From Sandaracinobacteroides sp041675905 (GTDB taxonomy: Bacteria > Pseudomonadota > Alphaproteobacteria > Sphingomonadales > Sphingomonadaceae): a DNA stretch of 64,000 nucleotides. Where the stretch lies: the NCBI GenBank assembly GCA_041675905.1, contig JBAYSX010000016.1:6199-70198 (forward strand), read 5' to 3'. A program made the translations under genes and the position numbers. The notes beneath the pieces were generated by a model. It had not been told where the DNA came from and did not search any database. It saw nothing but the letters and a program-made list of their open reading frames with translations. Of the stretch, positions 50,480-60,419 are shown in pieces. Every line of letters starts with the position of its first letter. Position 1 is the first letter of the stretch.

Positions 50480-51850
50480 TTAAGCGTTACCTACGATGCG
50501 GTCAACGAGCGCACCAATATTGGCAACCGTTTGAGCCTGCAACCGTCCGACGCCCGAAGTGCCGGGCGGCACCAGCGCCCCGCGAAAGCCGAGTTTTTCG
50601 GCTTCGCGCAACCGCAACGATGGATGCGTCGCCGGACGCACCTCGCCCGAAAGTGCAATCTCGCCGAACACCACGGTTTCCGGCGGCACGGGGCGATCCG
50701 TCAGCGCCGAAATCAGCGCCGCCGCCACCGCCAGATCGGCAGCCGGGTCCACCACGCGAATACCGCCCGCCGCGTTCAAATAGACTTCCGAATTCCCAAA
50801 CCCCAGGCCCGCGCGCGATTCCAGCACCGCCAGCAGCATCGCCAGACGCGCCGAATCCCAGCCGACAACCGCACGCCGCGGCGTCGCGCCCGAAGGCAGG
50901 CGAACGGTCAGCGCCTGCATCTCCACCAGCAACGGCCTTGTCCCCTCCAGCGCCGGGAAAACGACTGCGCCGGCAACCGGCTCATCGCGCTGCGTCAGGA
51001 ACATGCTGGAAGGATTGGGCACTTCTGCGAGACCATCCGCCTCCATCGCAAACACGCCGATCTCGTCGGTGCCGCCAAAGCGATTCTTCACCGCCCGCAG
51101 CACACGATACTGGTGCCGCCCCTCCCCTTCGAAATACAGCACCGCATCGACCATATGCTCGAGCACGCGCGGCCCGGCGATCTGCCCGTCCTTCGTAACA
51201 TGGCCCACAAGGATGACGGCGGTGCCCGTTTCCTTCGCCCAGCCAATCAGTTCGAGCGCCGCCGCCCGCACCTGGCTTACGGTGCCGGGCGCGCCTTCCA
51301 GTTGATCCGAATGCATCGTCTGGATCGAATCGATCACCAGCAGTGTGCGAGGCGGCTGCGCCGACAGCGTGGTCAAAATGTCGCGCACCGATGTCGCAGC
51401 CGCCAGCATCACCGGCGCATCGGCCAGCCCCAACCGGCGCGCCCGCAACCGTACCTGATCCGCCGCCTCCTCGCCGGATACATAGGCGACGCCATGCCCG
51501 GCGACCGCCATCCGCCCGGCCGCCTGCAATAACAGCGTCGATTTACCGATACCCGGATCGCCGCCAATCAGCACGGCGGAGCCGGCCACCAGCCCGCCCC
51601 CCAGCGCCCGATCCAGTTCACCAAAGCCCGTGGGAATGCGCGGCGGCAACTCCACGGCGGCGTTCAGCGGGCTTAAGGCGATGGTCCGGCCGCCGGACTT
51701 GAGGCTGTGTTTTTGCTGAAACGGCGTGGCGCTGGCGGCAGCTTCCTGTTGCAGCGTATTCCATTCGCCACAATCCGGGCATTGCCCCATCCATTTGCGC
51801 TGCGCCGAACCGCAGGCCTGACAAACATATTGAAGCGGAACGCGAGCCAT
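50480..51850 (-). CDS. radA: DNA repair protein RadA (Sms)
   Basis: A 456-residue RecA-like ATPase with four parts: the N-terminal C4 zinc finger (Cys10, 13, 24, 27), the RecA-like domain with Walker A GGDPGIGKST, the RadA-specific motif KNRFGGTDEIGVF, and a C-terminal Lon-like domain ending in GTSGVGRLQAQTVANIG. It helps process recombination intermediates. ATG 51850 matches the usual start; the frame continues upstream through tRNA-Pro but that is not coding. Confidence 0.95.
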   Translation of the reverse strand: MARVPLQYVCQACGSAQRKWMGQCPDCGEWNTLQQEAAASATPFQQKHSLKSGGRTIALSPLNAAVELPPRIPTGFGELDRALGGGLVAGSAVLIGGDPGIGKSTLLLQAAGRMAVAGHGVAYVSGEEAADQVRLRARRLGLADAPVMLAAATSVRDILTTLSAQPPRTLLVIDSIQTMHSDQLEGAPGTVSQVRAAALELIGWAKETGTAVILVGHVTKDGQIAGPRVLEHMVDAVLYFEGEGRHQYRVLRAVKNRFGGTDEIGVFAMEADGLAEVPNPSSMFLTQRDEPVAGAVVFPALEGTRPLLVEMQALTVRLPSGATPRRAVVGWDSARLAMLLAVLESRAGLGFGNSEVYLNAAGGIRVVDPAADLAVAAALISALTDRPVPPETVVFGEIALSGEVRPATHPSLRLREAEKLGFRGALVPPGTSGVGRLQAQTVANIGALVDRIVGNA

Positions 51851-51934
51851 CGCGGCGCTGTAGATGAAACCGCCACCGGAAACAATTGGGCCTTGACGAC
51901 CCCGCACCAAGCGACTAGACGCCCGATCTCGGTC

Positions 51935-52011
51935 CGGGGAATAGCTCAGCCTGGTAGAGCACTGTCTTCGGGAGGCAGGGGCCGGAGGTTCGAATCCTCT
52001 TTCCCCGACCA
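51935..52011 (+). tRNA. tRNA-Pro (anticodon CGG)
   Basis: A 77-nt cloverleaf: acceptor CGGGGAA with TTCCCCG, D-arm TAGCTCAGCCTGGTAGAGC, anticodon stem CTGTC/GGCAG around TTCGGGA (anticodon CGG), T-arm GGTTCGAATCC and encoded CCA. The accessory island starts directly downstream of its 3' end. Confidence 0.95.
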
Positions 52012-52253
52012 TATTTTCCAATAACTTATACGATGGTCCGGCTTCCCGATGGGAGGCCGCGTTCGAGTTATGTCCGTGTAACGTCGATCCACCCCCCATA
52101 AAATGCAACGCACCCGCCACTGTGGGGACGGTGACGGGCGCAAACCGTTCTATAGCGGCGGACAGGTTGAACCTTCATAGCCAGATTCGCCCCTTCCGTT
52201 CAATCGGGGATATTGCCCCTGGCATTGTCGAGCGGCTGGGGGGGGGCGGCGTG

Positions 52254-52467
52254 ATGCTGAGCCTTCACGAGATAGCCCGCGCGCTTGACGGCGAAGTCAA
52301 GGGCAACCCCGCACTGTTTCCGACACCCGGCCATAGTCCGAAAGATCGGGGTAGCTGGGCAACGCTGGCAGAAGGCGCGCCCGATGGCGTGCTGATTCAT
52401 TCCAGCAACGGCGGCGATCCGCTGGCGATCAAGGGTCAACTGCGCGCGGCTGGCGTCCTGGAAGAGT
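52254..52467 (+). pseudogene. N-terminal fragment of a phage/plasmid primase-type protein
   Basis: About 71 codons from ATG 52254 (with a G-rich site just before): MLSLHEIARALDGEVKGN, PTPGHSPKDRGSW, APDGVLIHSSNGGDPLAIK. The pattern PGHSPKDR followed by DGxLxHSxxGDDPL is the start of toprim/DUF3991-like primases carried by phages and integrative elements. After EEW the sequence becomes transposase debris and the gene is broken. Intact relatives have several hundred residues. Confidence 0.65.
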
Positions 52468-52663
52468 GGCGACGGCGACGGCGGGTATCCGCCTGTGGCG
52501 CTGCGTCCGGCGTCCCGGACAGCCGATCCCGGCTACGACCGATCCAGCGCACCAGCGTCGACAGGCCGACGCCCGGATCCTCCGCCACCTCGCGCTGCGT
52601 GCGCCCGCTGGTCAGCCGCACCGCCTCGTCCTCAAATTCCTTCGTAAACCGTCGCTGCTTTGT
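52436..52663 (-). pseudogene. Remnant of an IS3-family transposase OrfA
   Basis: On the minus strand the sequence reads ITKQRRFTKEFEDEAVRLTSG then REVAEDPGVGLSTLVRWI, matching the N-terminal helix-turn-helix of IS3-group OrfA, with the middle of the protein and OrfB missing. It interrupts the primase fragment. Confidence 0.7.
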
Positions 52664-52935
52664 AATCGGGTTTGCCTTTCATCTCAGGAAAACTCTCCAC
52701 TTTTCCAGGGGCAAGTCCAAACACAGTTTACCGAACTCACTCTCATATGGAAGACAACAATCCCCGCCCGTGAAACAAATCCGTCAAACATTATGTTCAA
52801 GCGAGGCATTCACGACGTTATATGGACAAATATGACGCGTTAAACATAACTGTAATGTAAATATATCCTAATTATTTTATATTCGAAGTTAATCCGTCAT
52901 AAAGACATAATAGAGATCGCCCGTCTCCGACACTG
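52664..52935 (+). promoter_or_regulatory. AT-rich leader of the TonB-dependent receptor gene
   Basis: About 270 bp much richer in A+T than the flanks, with TTTATATT and ATATATCCTAATT-like promoter-type stretches at 52860-52900. No gene is seen. No convincing Pho box or Fur box can be read. Confidence 0.35.
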
Positions 52936-55656
52936 ATGAGGGCCCAGGTTATGAATTCGCCACTGACGACGTCATCTTTCGTATTTTATGGTCAGCGCTT
53001 GCGTTTGTTCAGCAGCATGACAGCATTGGCCATTGCCGGTTTCGCTACCCCCGTCGCTGCAGAGACGACCAGCGATGACAATGAAGAAATCATCGTGTCC
53101 GGTTCGATTCGTGACTCGATGCTCCGTTCGATCGAAATGCAGCGCGACGCCGACAACATGGCCGTAGGCATCTCTTCTGACGATATCGGCCAGTTTCCGG
53201 ACGAAACAGCCGCTGCCGCGCTCGACCGCCTTCCCGGTGTCTCCGTGCAGCGCGACCAGGGTCAGGAACGCTATGTTCAGGTCCGCGGGGCGCCCACCCG
53301 CTGGACGCAGGTCGCGATCGACAATCTGAACATCCTGGGCGCCGAAGACCGCGTGTTCCGATTCGACTCGATTCCGGCCGCGCAGATCAGCAGTGTGCTG
53401 CTCAACCGCACGCTGCTCCCCGAAATGCCGTCGGAAGCGCTGGCCGGCCGCGTGGATATCCGGACCTATTCGGCGCTGGCCAATCCCGGTTTGCATGTCT
53501 TCGCCGAGGGCGGGCTTGGCTTCGTCGATCTTGGCGACGGCAAGAACGAGAAATATGCCGGCCGTATCTCGTGGGGCAACGACAAGTGGGGCTTTTCCGC
53601 CGCAGGCTCGCATTATGCATTCGAGCAACAGACCGACAACAGTGAACCGCGCTTTGACGAGATTGGCCTGAGGCAGCAGCGTTTCACCAAATATATCATC
53701 AACCGCGTCGTCGAGGCGGCGTCGGGCAAGATCGAGTTCGCACCGACCACGGGGCACAAGCTTTCAGCGCTCTATCTCCACAGCACATTCACCGACTTCG
53801 AGGAGCGCAACTGGTACCGCTTCGGCTATGACTCGGCATTTTCGGGCACGCGCGATTTCGAGACGGCCGACCTCATCGGCGTGCCGATGGACAGTTCGCA
53901 CGCCTATGGCGATTATCGCAATGGCCTCGACACCGCGATCCTGCGCGGCGAGCATGAATTTGGCAACGGTTGGCGGTTCAACTGGCACGGCGCCTATACC
54001 GAGACCTTCTTCAGCCAGTATTATCCGGTGGTCACGGGGCAGGTGACGAACTCGCTCACGACTGCGCCGACAGGCGCACAGGCACTACTGCTGCCCTCGA
54101 TGCATGTCGATGTCAACGCAGTAAACAAGGGCTTCCCTTATCACCAGCTTTACACGACGGTGCTTAACGCCCAAGGCGTCCCGACGCGTGGCGACGCGCT
54201 CATTGCCTTGCCGCAGACCTCGCTTAACAATTATTATTTCGGCGAACAAAATTCAAAGCGCAAGACCAAGGCGTGGACGGCCAAGGCGGATCTCGCGAAA
54301 GACTGGGAAAGCTTCGGTGCCGATGCGACCTTTTCGGTCGGGATCCAGTGGGACGATCGTAATCAGCTTAGCACAACAGAGAATTTTGTTCGCCCCGACG
54401 GCACCATTTCGACCGGCAACCGCACGCTCACCAATTTGGCAACACTCTCCCAGCAGCTTGGCGTGCCATTCAATTTCACCGATTTCCTGACTCGAGATCC
54501 ATGGGAAGCGCAACAGAAGCGCGGTTTCACCGCAGTGCTCAACAACAACAAGGCGATGGTTGACCAGATCGACAAAATCCTGGCAGCGGCTGCCGCGGCA
54601 AATGCCGCGGGCGGGAATTTCCCAGTCTACGGTAATGATCCGAAGTTGACCAATACCGTCGTCGAAAAGGTTCTCGCTGGCTATATCCAGAACCGCTGGA
54701 AGTGGGACCGGCACATGCTTCTGCTTGGCCTGCGCGCCGAGCAGACCAAGATCAATACGGTCGGTATCGCGGTGCGGGGCAGCGACCTCATCCCGCTTTC
54801 GCTCGAGAGCAAGGACACGAAATTCTTCCCGAGCGTCCACTACAGCTTCGATGCGACCGACGATTTGAAGCTGCGCGCCGCCTTTATCACTGGATCGGCA
54901 CGCCCGAGTCTCACCGCCATGCGTGCGACCGTCACCATCAACGACACTTCGGAGACGATTTCGGGCGGCAATCCCTATCTCCGGCCGGAAACGGCTTATG
55001 GCTTCGATGCATCGGCCGAATGGTATTTCGCACCGGGAGCCATCTTGTCGGTCAGCGGCTATCATCGCGAGGTCGACGGCGTGCTCTATAGCTCGACGAT
55101 GCTTGTCGGAGGTGACGATTATAACGCCGACGGTGTTGACCGCAGCCAATATCTGCTTTCGACGACGCTGAACGGCAACAAGGGGCACCTCACAGGTCTC
55201 GAAATCGCCTACAGCCACCCGTTCACCTTCCTGCCGGGGGCGCTTTCGGGTCTCGGCGTCGAAGCCAGCGTAGCGTTTAACTGGGGCAACTTCCGAACGC
55301 CGGATGGGGCCAAGGAAGGCTTTGCTGGCACGTCGCGGCGCATCACCAAGGCGACAATATTCTACGAGAAGGACGGCTTTTCGGCACGGCTTTCGTACAA
55401 CCATCGTACGAAGTGGCTCGATGAAGCTTTCGGCAGCGGCAGCTGCAGCACTCCGGGCTGTAACCTCTACTGGGGGCCGCAGCAGCGGCTTAGCCTGGGG
55501 CTGCGTTACCAGCTCAACGATATGTTCACGATCTTCTTCAACGGGGAGAATCTCACGAACGAAGATGGTGTACGCTACCAGGGTGTTCCTGAGCGTCCCT
55601 ATGAGGTCGAGACCTTCGGTCGCAAATATCTGGCAGGTATCCGCTTCACCTATTAA
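52936..55656 (+). CDS. TonB-dependent outer-membrane receptor
   Basis: A 906-residue protein (ATG 52936; ATG 52951 is equally possible). The signal peptide runs to about FATPVAA/ETTSDD, followed by a TonB box-like sequence (NEEIIVSG). The plug domain has DDIGQFPDETAAAALDRLPG, VQRDQGQERYVQVRGAPTRW and the conserved exit IRTYSALA. The rest is a 22-strand barrel, ending in RYQGVPERPYEVETFGRKYLAGIRF with the terminal aromatic residue. The ligand is not known. The gene is separated from the ABC/Phn genes only by transposase debris, so a link with that transport set is inferred from neighbourhood. Confidence 0.93.
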   Translation: MRAQVMNSPLTTSSFVFYGQRLRLFSSMTALAIAGFATPVAAETTSDDNEEIIVSGSIRDSMLRSIEMQRDADNMAVGISSDDIGQFPDETAAAALDRLPGVSVQRDQGQERYVQVRGAPTRWTQVAIDNLNILGAEDRVFRFDSIPAAQISSVLLNRTLLPEMPSEALAGRVDIRTYSALANPGLHVFAEGGLGFVDLGDGKNEKYAGRISWGNDKWGFSAAGSHYAFEQQTDNSEPRFDEIGLRQQRFTKYIINRVVEAASGKIEFAPTTGHKLSALYLHSTFTDFEERNWYRFGYDSAFSGTRDFETADLIGVPMDSSHAYGDYRNGLDTAILRGEHEFGNGWRFNWHGAYTETFFSQYYPVVTGQVTNSLTTAPTGAQALLLPSMHVDVNAVNKGFPYHQLYTTVLNAQGVPTRGDALIALPQTSLNNYYFGEQNSKRKTKAWTAKADLAKDWESFGADATFSVGIQWDDRNQLSTTENFVRPDGTISTGNRTLTNLATLSQQLGVPFNFTDFLTRDPWEAQQKRGFTAVLNNNKAMVDQIDKILAAAAAANAAGGNFPVYGNDPKLTNTVVEKVLAGYIQNRWKWDRHMLLLGLRAEQTKINTVGIAVRGSDLIPLSLESKDTKFFPSVHYSFDATDDLKLRAAFITGSARPSLTAMRATVTINDTSETISGGNPYLRPETAYGFDASAEWYFAPGAILSVSGYHREVDGVLYSSTMLVGGDDYNADGVDRSQYLLSTTLNGNKGHLTGLEIAYSHPFTFLPGALSGLGVEASVAFNWGNFRTPDGAKEGFAGTSRRITKATIFYEKDGFSARLSYNHRTKWLDEAFGSGSCSTPGCNLYWGPQQRLSLGLRYQLNDMFTIFFNGENLTNEDGVRYQGVPERPYEVETFGRKYLAGIRFTY

Positions 55657-55899
55657 TCTACCGGCGAAGTGGAATTGCGGTAACGTCTCCGTGGATTATG
55701 GGGCGGTCATCAGGGCAGCAGATGGTCAGGCTGCTCTGGGACCGTCACCGACAAAGCAGCGAACCATTTGTTAATCGACCGACCCGATCAGTTGATCGAT
55801 AAAGGGAGCCTTTTGTGCAAGATTCTCGGCAATGCCTTCTCGATTAGAGGTGGTGTCGCCTTCCTGGGCAGGTTTGCGGCTGGGTTAAGCTCATCCCGG

Positions 55900-56502
55900 T
55901 TATCGTTCATGCCGCCATTTGGCGATCAAATCATGGGGAGCATGCCCCCCATGATTTGAAGTGTCGATTTGCCCATATGCCTCGCCGGAGGTTTTCCCTG
56001 CAAGCCGCGAATGAGGGCGATGCTGGTCGTAACAGGCGAACCAGCGGCCAAGACGGGCACGCAGTTCGGATTCGGTTTCGAAGGCGTGCAGGTAGACGCA
56101 TTCGTATTTCAGGGAGCGCCACAGGCGTTCGATGAAGACATTGTCCATCCTGCGTCCCCGGCCATCCATGCCGACCTTGATCTCGGCGGCGCGCAGAACG
56201 CCGGTGAAGACGTTGCTGGTGAACTGGGCGGATTCAAGCGGTCGTCGCAACATCTTGTTTTTCGATCTGTGCAAGACACTGGTCAAGCGCCTCCGCGGGT
56301 GTTTTCCAGCCTAACATTTTACGCGGCTTGCTGTTTATTGCAGCAGCCACAGCAGCAAGCGCCTCGGGATTCTACGCAAGCTTGAACGTTGAGCAAAAAG
56401 CAGCCTAATCATTGAACCAGAAACTCTCCGGTAAACCCGGGGCAGTTCACAGAAGTAGACCTGTACCCCCTCCCGTTTGAATTCTTCCGAATGTTTAGTC
56501 AT
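55900..56502 (-). mobile_element. Mosaic of IS3- and IS30-family transposase remnants
   Basis: Three pieces on the minus strand: an IS3 OrfA start (MTKHSEEFKREGVQ, 56502-56461), an IS30 transposase C-terminus (56365-56234: SKPRKMLGWKTPAEALDQ to DVATTA and stop), and an IS3 OrfB C-terminus (from about 56225 to 55900: MDGRGRRMDNVFIERLWRS to QHRPHSRLAGKTSGEAYG). None is complete. A line of successive insertions and deletions between the receptor and ABC genes is the likely history. Confidence 0.75.
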
Positions 56503-56733
56503 CTCGTCAGTCTCCTCTTGCGAGCAACAAACGCTCAGGAGACCGGCACAAAACCGTTACAAGTCCACACCGGTCAAATTGCGGAATAACGCTTGGTCTT
56601 GCGCGCAATTCGAGCCACGGCTCGCTTCGGCCCACATCCCCCGTGAAGTAGATTTCACGGCCGCGGGGGAATCCCGCAAACCCGATTTTTCAAACCAATT
56701 CGTAAAGGAATTGCCGGTTGCGCAGCTGCGACA

Positions 56734-58548
56734 TCAGTCGTCGAAACTGGCGCGGCCCGAAGCGCAGAGATTCGCATAAAGCCCGTCCTTGGCGAGCAAT
56801 TCGGAATGGTTGCCACGCTCGCGGACACGACCCTTTTCGAGGACCAATATCTGGTCGGCATCGCGAACGGTCGCAAGGCGGTGAGCAATGACGATCGTGG
56901 TCCGCCCGGCAAAGAGCACCTTCAACGCCTTCTGAATAGCCTGCTCGGTAAAGGAATCGATATTCGCCGTGGCCTCATCAAGAATGAGGATACGCGGATT
57001 GGCGACGAGCGCGCGAGCAAAGCAGATAAGCTGGCGCTGACCCATCGACAGATTGCGTCCGCGCTGCCCGAGCAACGTCTGATAGCCGTCGGGAAGACTC
57101 GCGATGAAATCGTGAGCCTCGACCGCGCGCGCGGCCGCAACGACCTGATCCGTGGTCACGCCGGGCGTATTGTAGCGAATATTTTCCTCGATCGTTCCCG
57201 AGAAGAGATAGGGCTCCTGGAGCACGATGCCGATGCGTCGACCGAGGGAGGCGAGTGTCAGATCACGCACATCATGCTCGCCGACACGCACCGAACCTTC
57301 GCCGGTTTCGTAGAAGCGGCGGATCAGCGCAACCGTGCTGGTCTTGCCCGAACCCGTGGGTCCCACGATCGCAAGCATCTCGCCCGGCTCGACGCGAAAG
57401 CTGATGTCGTGAAGTACAGGCCGCCCGGGACTGTAGCCGAAGGTGACATTCGCAAGCTCGACCGACAGCGGCTCGTCGGGAAGATCGATTGCGCCCGGTC
57501 GGTCGTGGATCTCGACAGGCACATCGAGAACCTGGAAAATCCGGTGTCCCGCCGCCATCGCGCGCTGCATCACTGTATATTGATTGGAGAGCGTACGCAC
57601 GGGATCGAAGAAACGCTGGACATAGAGGATGAAGGCGACAAGCGCGCCGATTTCAAGACGCTGATCGAGAACGAACAGACCGCCGGCCACAACCACGATC
57701 GCGATACCGACGCCCGTCATCAGGTCGACCATCGGGGTCAAGATGTTGCTGACCCATGACGCGCGGCACTGGGCGTGTTCATTCTCGCGGACCTTGGCCG
57801 CATAGAGGCTCAGGTTGACCGCCTCGCGCCGACTTTCCTGCACCGTACGCACGCCGTTGATATTCTCCGCCAGCGCGCTGTTCGCGACCGAAGATGCCTC
57901 GCGCGCCGCGCGGTAGCTGTTCTTGGACCAGGGCAGCCAGATCGCGCGCAGGCCCACGAGCACGGGAAGGATTGTCAGCGTCAGGAGACCAAGCTCGAGG
58001 TCGATGCTGAGGAGGACGACGATGATCCCGACGAGCATCACCACTTCGGCGACCGCGCCATTTGTCGCCTGGACAAATTCCTGGAGCGCACCGACGTCGC
58101 CCTGCAGCCGCGCCATCAGGCGACCCACATGAGTCTTATCCATGAAGGAAAGCGAAATACGCTGGAGATGGCCGAACATTGCGCGCCGGATATCGGAGAT
58201 CACCTGCAGGGCAAGCCGGGTGGTGAGCTGCTGCTCGAAGAACGATGCAATGACGCCAACTGTGACCACTGCGAGGAACATCAGTACGTTCCGGTCAAGC
58301 TGTTCCCCGCTGCCCACAACACTGTCGATGACACGGCCGATCATCATCGGCATCGCGAGCTGCGTGCCCGCAGCGAGGAGAATGAAGATCTGCGCACGCC
58401 CTATCAGACGCCAGTGTGGGGTAAGATAGCCCAGGAGCCGTCCGAAGATCTTGCTGTTGAACGACCCGAAAATATCCTCGGCCTGCGAATGACCGAGCGA
58501 CGCGCGCGGCGGCGCTGTCTTCAGGTCTGCGGGTGCGAGTGCGGTCAC
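56734..58548 (-). CDS. ABC exporter half-transporter (MdlB-like), canonical catalytic site
   Basis: A 604-residue protein with an N-terminal six-helix membrane domain (about 40-330) and a nucleotide-binding domain. Walker A is GPTGSGKTS, Walker B ends ILILDEATANID with the catalytic Glu, the signature is NLSMGQRQL instead of LSGGQ, and the H-loop is IAHRLAT. It overlaps the partner gene by 4 nt. The two genes are like MdlA/MdlB or TmrAB pairs, with one good and one degenerate ATP site. Export of a lipid, peptide or siderophore-like compound is possible; the substrate is unknown. Confidence 0.9.
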   Translation of the reverse strand: MTALAPADLKTAPPRASLGHSQAEDIFGSFNSKIFGRLLGYLTPHWRLIGRAQIFILLAAGTQLAMPMMIGRVIDSVVGSGEQLDRNVLMFLAVVTVGVIASFFEQQLTTRLALQVISDIRRAMFGHLQRISLSFMDKTHVGRLMARLQGDVGALQEFVQATNGAVAEVVMLVGIIVVLLSIDLELGLLTLTILPVLVGLRAIWLPWSKNSYRAAREASSVANSALAENINGVRTVQESRREAVNLSLYAAKVRENEHAQCRASWVSNILTPMVDLMTGVGIAIVVVAGGLFVLDQRLEIGALVAFILYVQRFFDPVRTLSNQYTVMQRAMAAGHRIFQVLDVPVEIHDRPGAIDLPDEPLSVELANVTFGYSPGRPVLHDISFRVEPGEMLAIVGPTGSGKTSTVALIRRFYETGEGSVRVGEHDVRDLTLASLGRRIGIVLQEPYLFSGTIEENIRYNTPGVTTDQVVAAARAVEAHDFIASLPDGYQTLLGQRGRNLSMGQRQLICFARALVANPRILILDEATANIDSFTEQAIQKALKVLFAGRTTIVIAHRLATVRDADQILVLEKGRVRERGNHSELLAKDGLYANLCASGRASFDD

Positions 58549-60419
58549 GACGCCATCTCCAGGCCCTCTGCCGGGTGGGGGGCGACTAGCCCGGCGCTCT
58601 GGCGCTCCTGGAGGCGGAAGAGCGCGGCGTAGGTCCCATTTGCGGCCGCAAGCTCCGCATGGGTGCCGCGCTCGACGATCCGCCCGTTGGCGAGGACGAT
58701 GATCTGGTTGGCGTGCATCAGCGACGCAACGCGATGCGCGGCGATGATTATGGTCTTGCCCCGGGTCGCCTCCTTCAGTGCCTCGCGCAGCCGCGCCTCG
58801 GTGTTCATATCGATAGCCGCGGTCGAATCGTCGAGCAGCAGGAACTGGGGGTCGGGAACGAGCCCGCGGCCGATCGATAGCCGCTGGCGCTGCCCGCCGG
58901 AAAGCGACACACCGCGCTCGCCGACGCGCGTTTCATAATGCTCGGGCAGCGTCTCGATATGGTCCTGGATCTGCGCGATGGTCGCGGCCTCGACGAGCCT
59001 TTGCTCATCGGACCAGGGGTCAGCATAGGCGAGATTGTCACCGATCGAACCGTCGAACAGAAAGGCATCCTGCGGCACCAGCGAGACCGAACCGCGAAGG
59101 CTCGTAAGACGGATATCGCGCAAATCAACGCCGCCGAGCGTGATCCTGCCCGACGTGACATCATAGAAGCGCGGGATGAGCTGGAGGATCGTCGACTTGC
59201 CGCTCCCCGGCGCGCCGATGACGCCGAGTATCTCGCCTGGCTGCAATTCGAAGCTGATGCCTGCAAGCGCCGGCGCGGAAGTCCCCGGATATTGAAAACT
59301 CACATCTTCAAAGCGGAGCACCGCTGGAGAGGGGGCTTGCACTGCGGACGGCGCATCCTTGATATCGGATTCTCGATCGAGCACTTCGAACAGGCGCTCG
59401 CCAGACGACATGGCGCGCGCAGTATGCCCAAAGATCATGCCGATCTGGCGAATCTGGCCCTGAAGCATCATCATATAGGCGATGAAGGCGGTGAGGCCGC
59501 CGATCGTCATGGAGCCGGCCAGCACGCGCTGGCCGCCGAGCCAGAGCACCAGCCCCATGCTCGCATAATAGAAGGTCATCATGCGGCTGATACCGCGCGT
59601 ACGGTGCATCACGCCCTGCTGACCTTCGTCGAGCAGCTTGTCCGCGGCGATATCGAACTTGCCGAGCTCGAAGTCCCCGGCCCAGAAGGCGCGGACGACG
59701 CGCGTCCCCTGGAGACTGTCTTCCATGGCCAGCGAGAGATCGGACATATAGCCCTGTTGGCGGAGCGCAGAGATGCGCGTCTGGCGCGACATCCACACCA
59801 TGGCCCCGATCGACGGCGGCACGAAAGCGAGACCAACCAGTGCGAGGAAGGGGTTGGCGCTGACCATCATCACCGTGGTGAAGGCAAGCAGCAGGACAAG
59901 CGAGAAGAGCGGAAGCAGGCCGCCCTGCACATAGGCGCGCGCCGCCTCGAGATCGGACATGCCGCGGCTGATGAGGTCGCCCGAGTGCATGCGGTCGTGA
60001 AATGTAAAGCTGAGGCGCTGGAGATGGTCGAAAAAGGCGAGCCTCAAATCACTTGCGACCGATTGGCTCACCCGCTCGGCCATATAGCTTGCGCCCATTG
60101 AGAGGCTGCCGCGCAGCAGCGCCGCGAGGACGGCCAGCGCGCCGGTAAGAGCGAGGATGCGCACCGCCCCTTCGCCGCCTGTCGCTACCAGTTCCTGAAC
60201 CTCATCGATGGCGCGGCCATAAAGATTGGGAAGCGCAATATTAGCGAGAGCACTCCCAATGGCGCAGCCGATCGCGAGAGCGAGACCAAGGCGCTTGTCT
60301 GCGGCGAGGCGGATGATTCGCAGAATCGCCGCGAATCCTTTCGCGGAATCGCCCGCAAGGGCGCGCTCAGGCGCGCCGCCGGGGACATGAATTTGTTGTG
60401 CGAAACGCCCGGCACGCAT
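58545..60419 (-). CDS. ABC exporter half-transporter (MdlA-like), degenerate Walker B
   Basis: A 624-residue half-transporter with six membrane helices (about 40-345) and a nucleotide-binding domain. Walker A is GAPGSGKST, the signature is the canonical SLSGGQRQR, but Walker B reads LLLDDSTAAID: the catalytic Glu is replaced by Asp. The partner has Glu but a non-canonical signature. Together they form one consensus and one degenerate site, the pattern of asymmetric heterodimeric exporters. The gene is divergent from the Phn-like genes with about 265 bp of AT-rich DNA between. Confidence 0.9.
   Translation of the reverse strand: MRAGRFAQQIHVPGGAPERALAGDSAKGFAAILRIIRLAADKRLGLALAIGCAIGSALANIALPNLYGRAIDEVQELVATGGEGAVRILALTGALAVLAALLRGSLSMGASYMAERVSQSVASDLRLAFFDHLQRLSFTFHDRMHSGDLISRGMSDLEAARAYVQGGLLPLFSLVLLLAFTTVMMVSANPFLALVGLAFVPPSIGAMVWMSRQTRISALRQQGYMSDLSLAMEDSLQGTRVVRAFWAGDFELGKFDIAADKLLDEGQQGVMHRTRGISRMMTFYYASMGLVLWLGGQRVLAGSMTIGGLTAFIAYMMMLQGQIRQIGMIFGHTARAMSSGERLFEVLDRESDIKDAPSAVQAPSPAVLRFEDVSFQYPGTSAPALAGISFELQPGEILGVIGAPGSGKSTILQLIPRFYDVTSGRITLGGVDLRDIRLTSLRGSVSLVPQDAFLFDGSIGDNLAYADPWSDEQRLVEAATIAQIQDHIETLPEHYETRVGERGVSLSGGQRQRLSIGRGLVPDPQFLLLDDSTAAIDMNTEARLREALKEATRGKTIIIAAHRVASLMHANQIIVLANGRIVERGTHAELAAANGTYAALFRLQERQSAGLVAPHPAEGLEMAS

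Noticed and set aside
50480..52120. An N-terminal extension of radA up to 52120
   Set aside because: The extension crosses tRNA-Pro, and the zinc finger beginning at ATG 51850 is the normal N-terminus.
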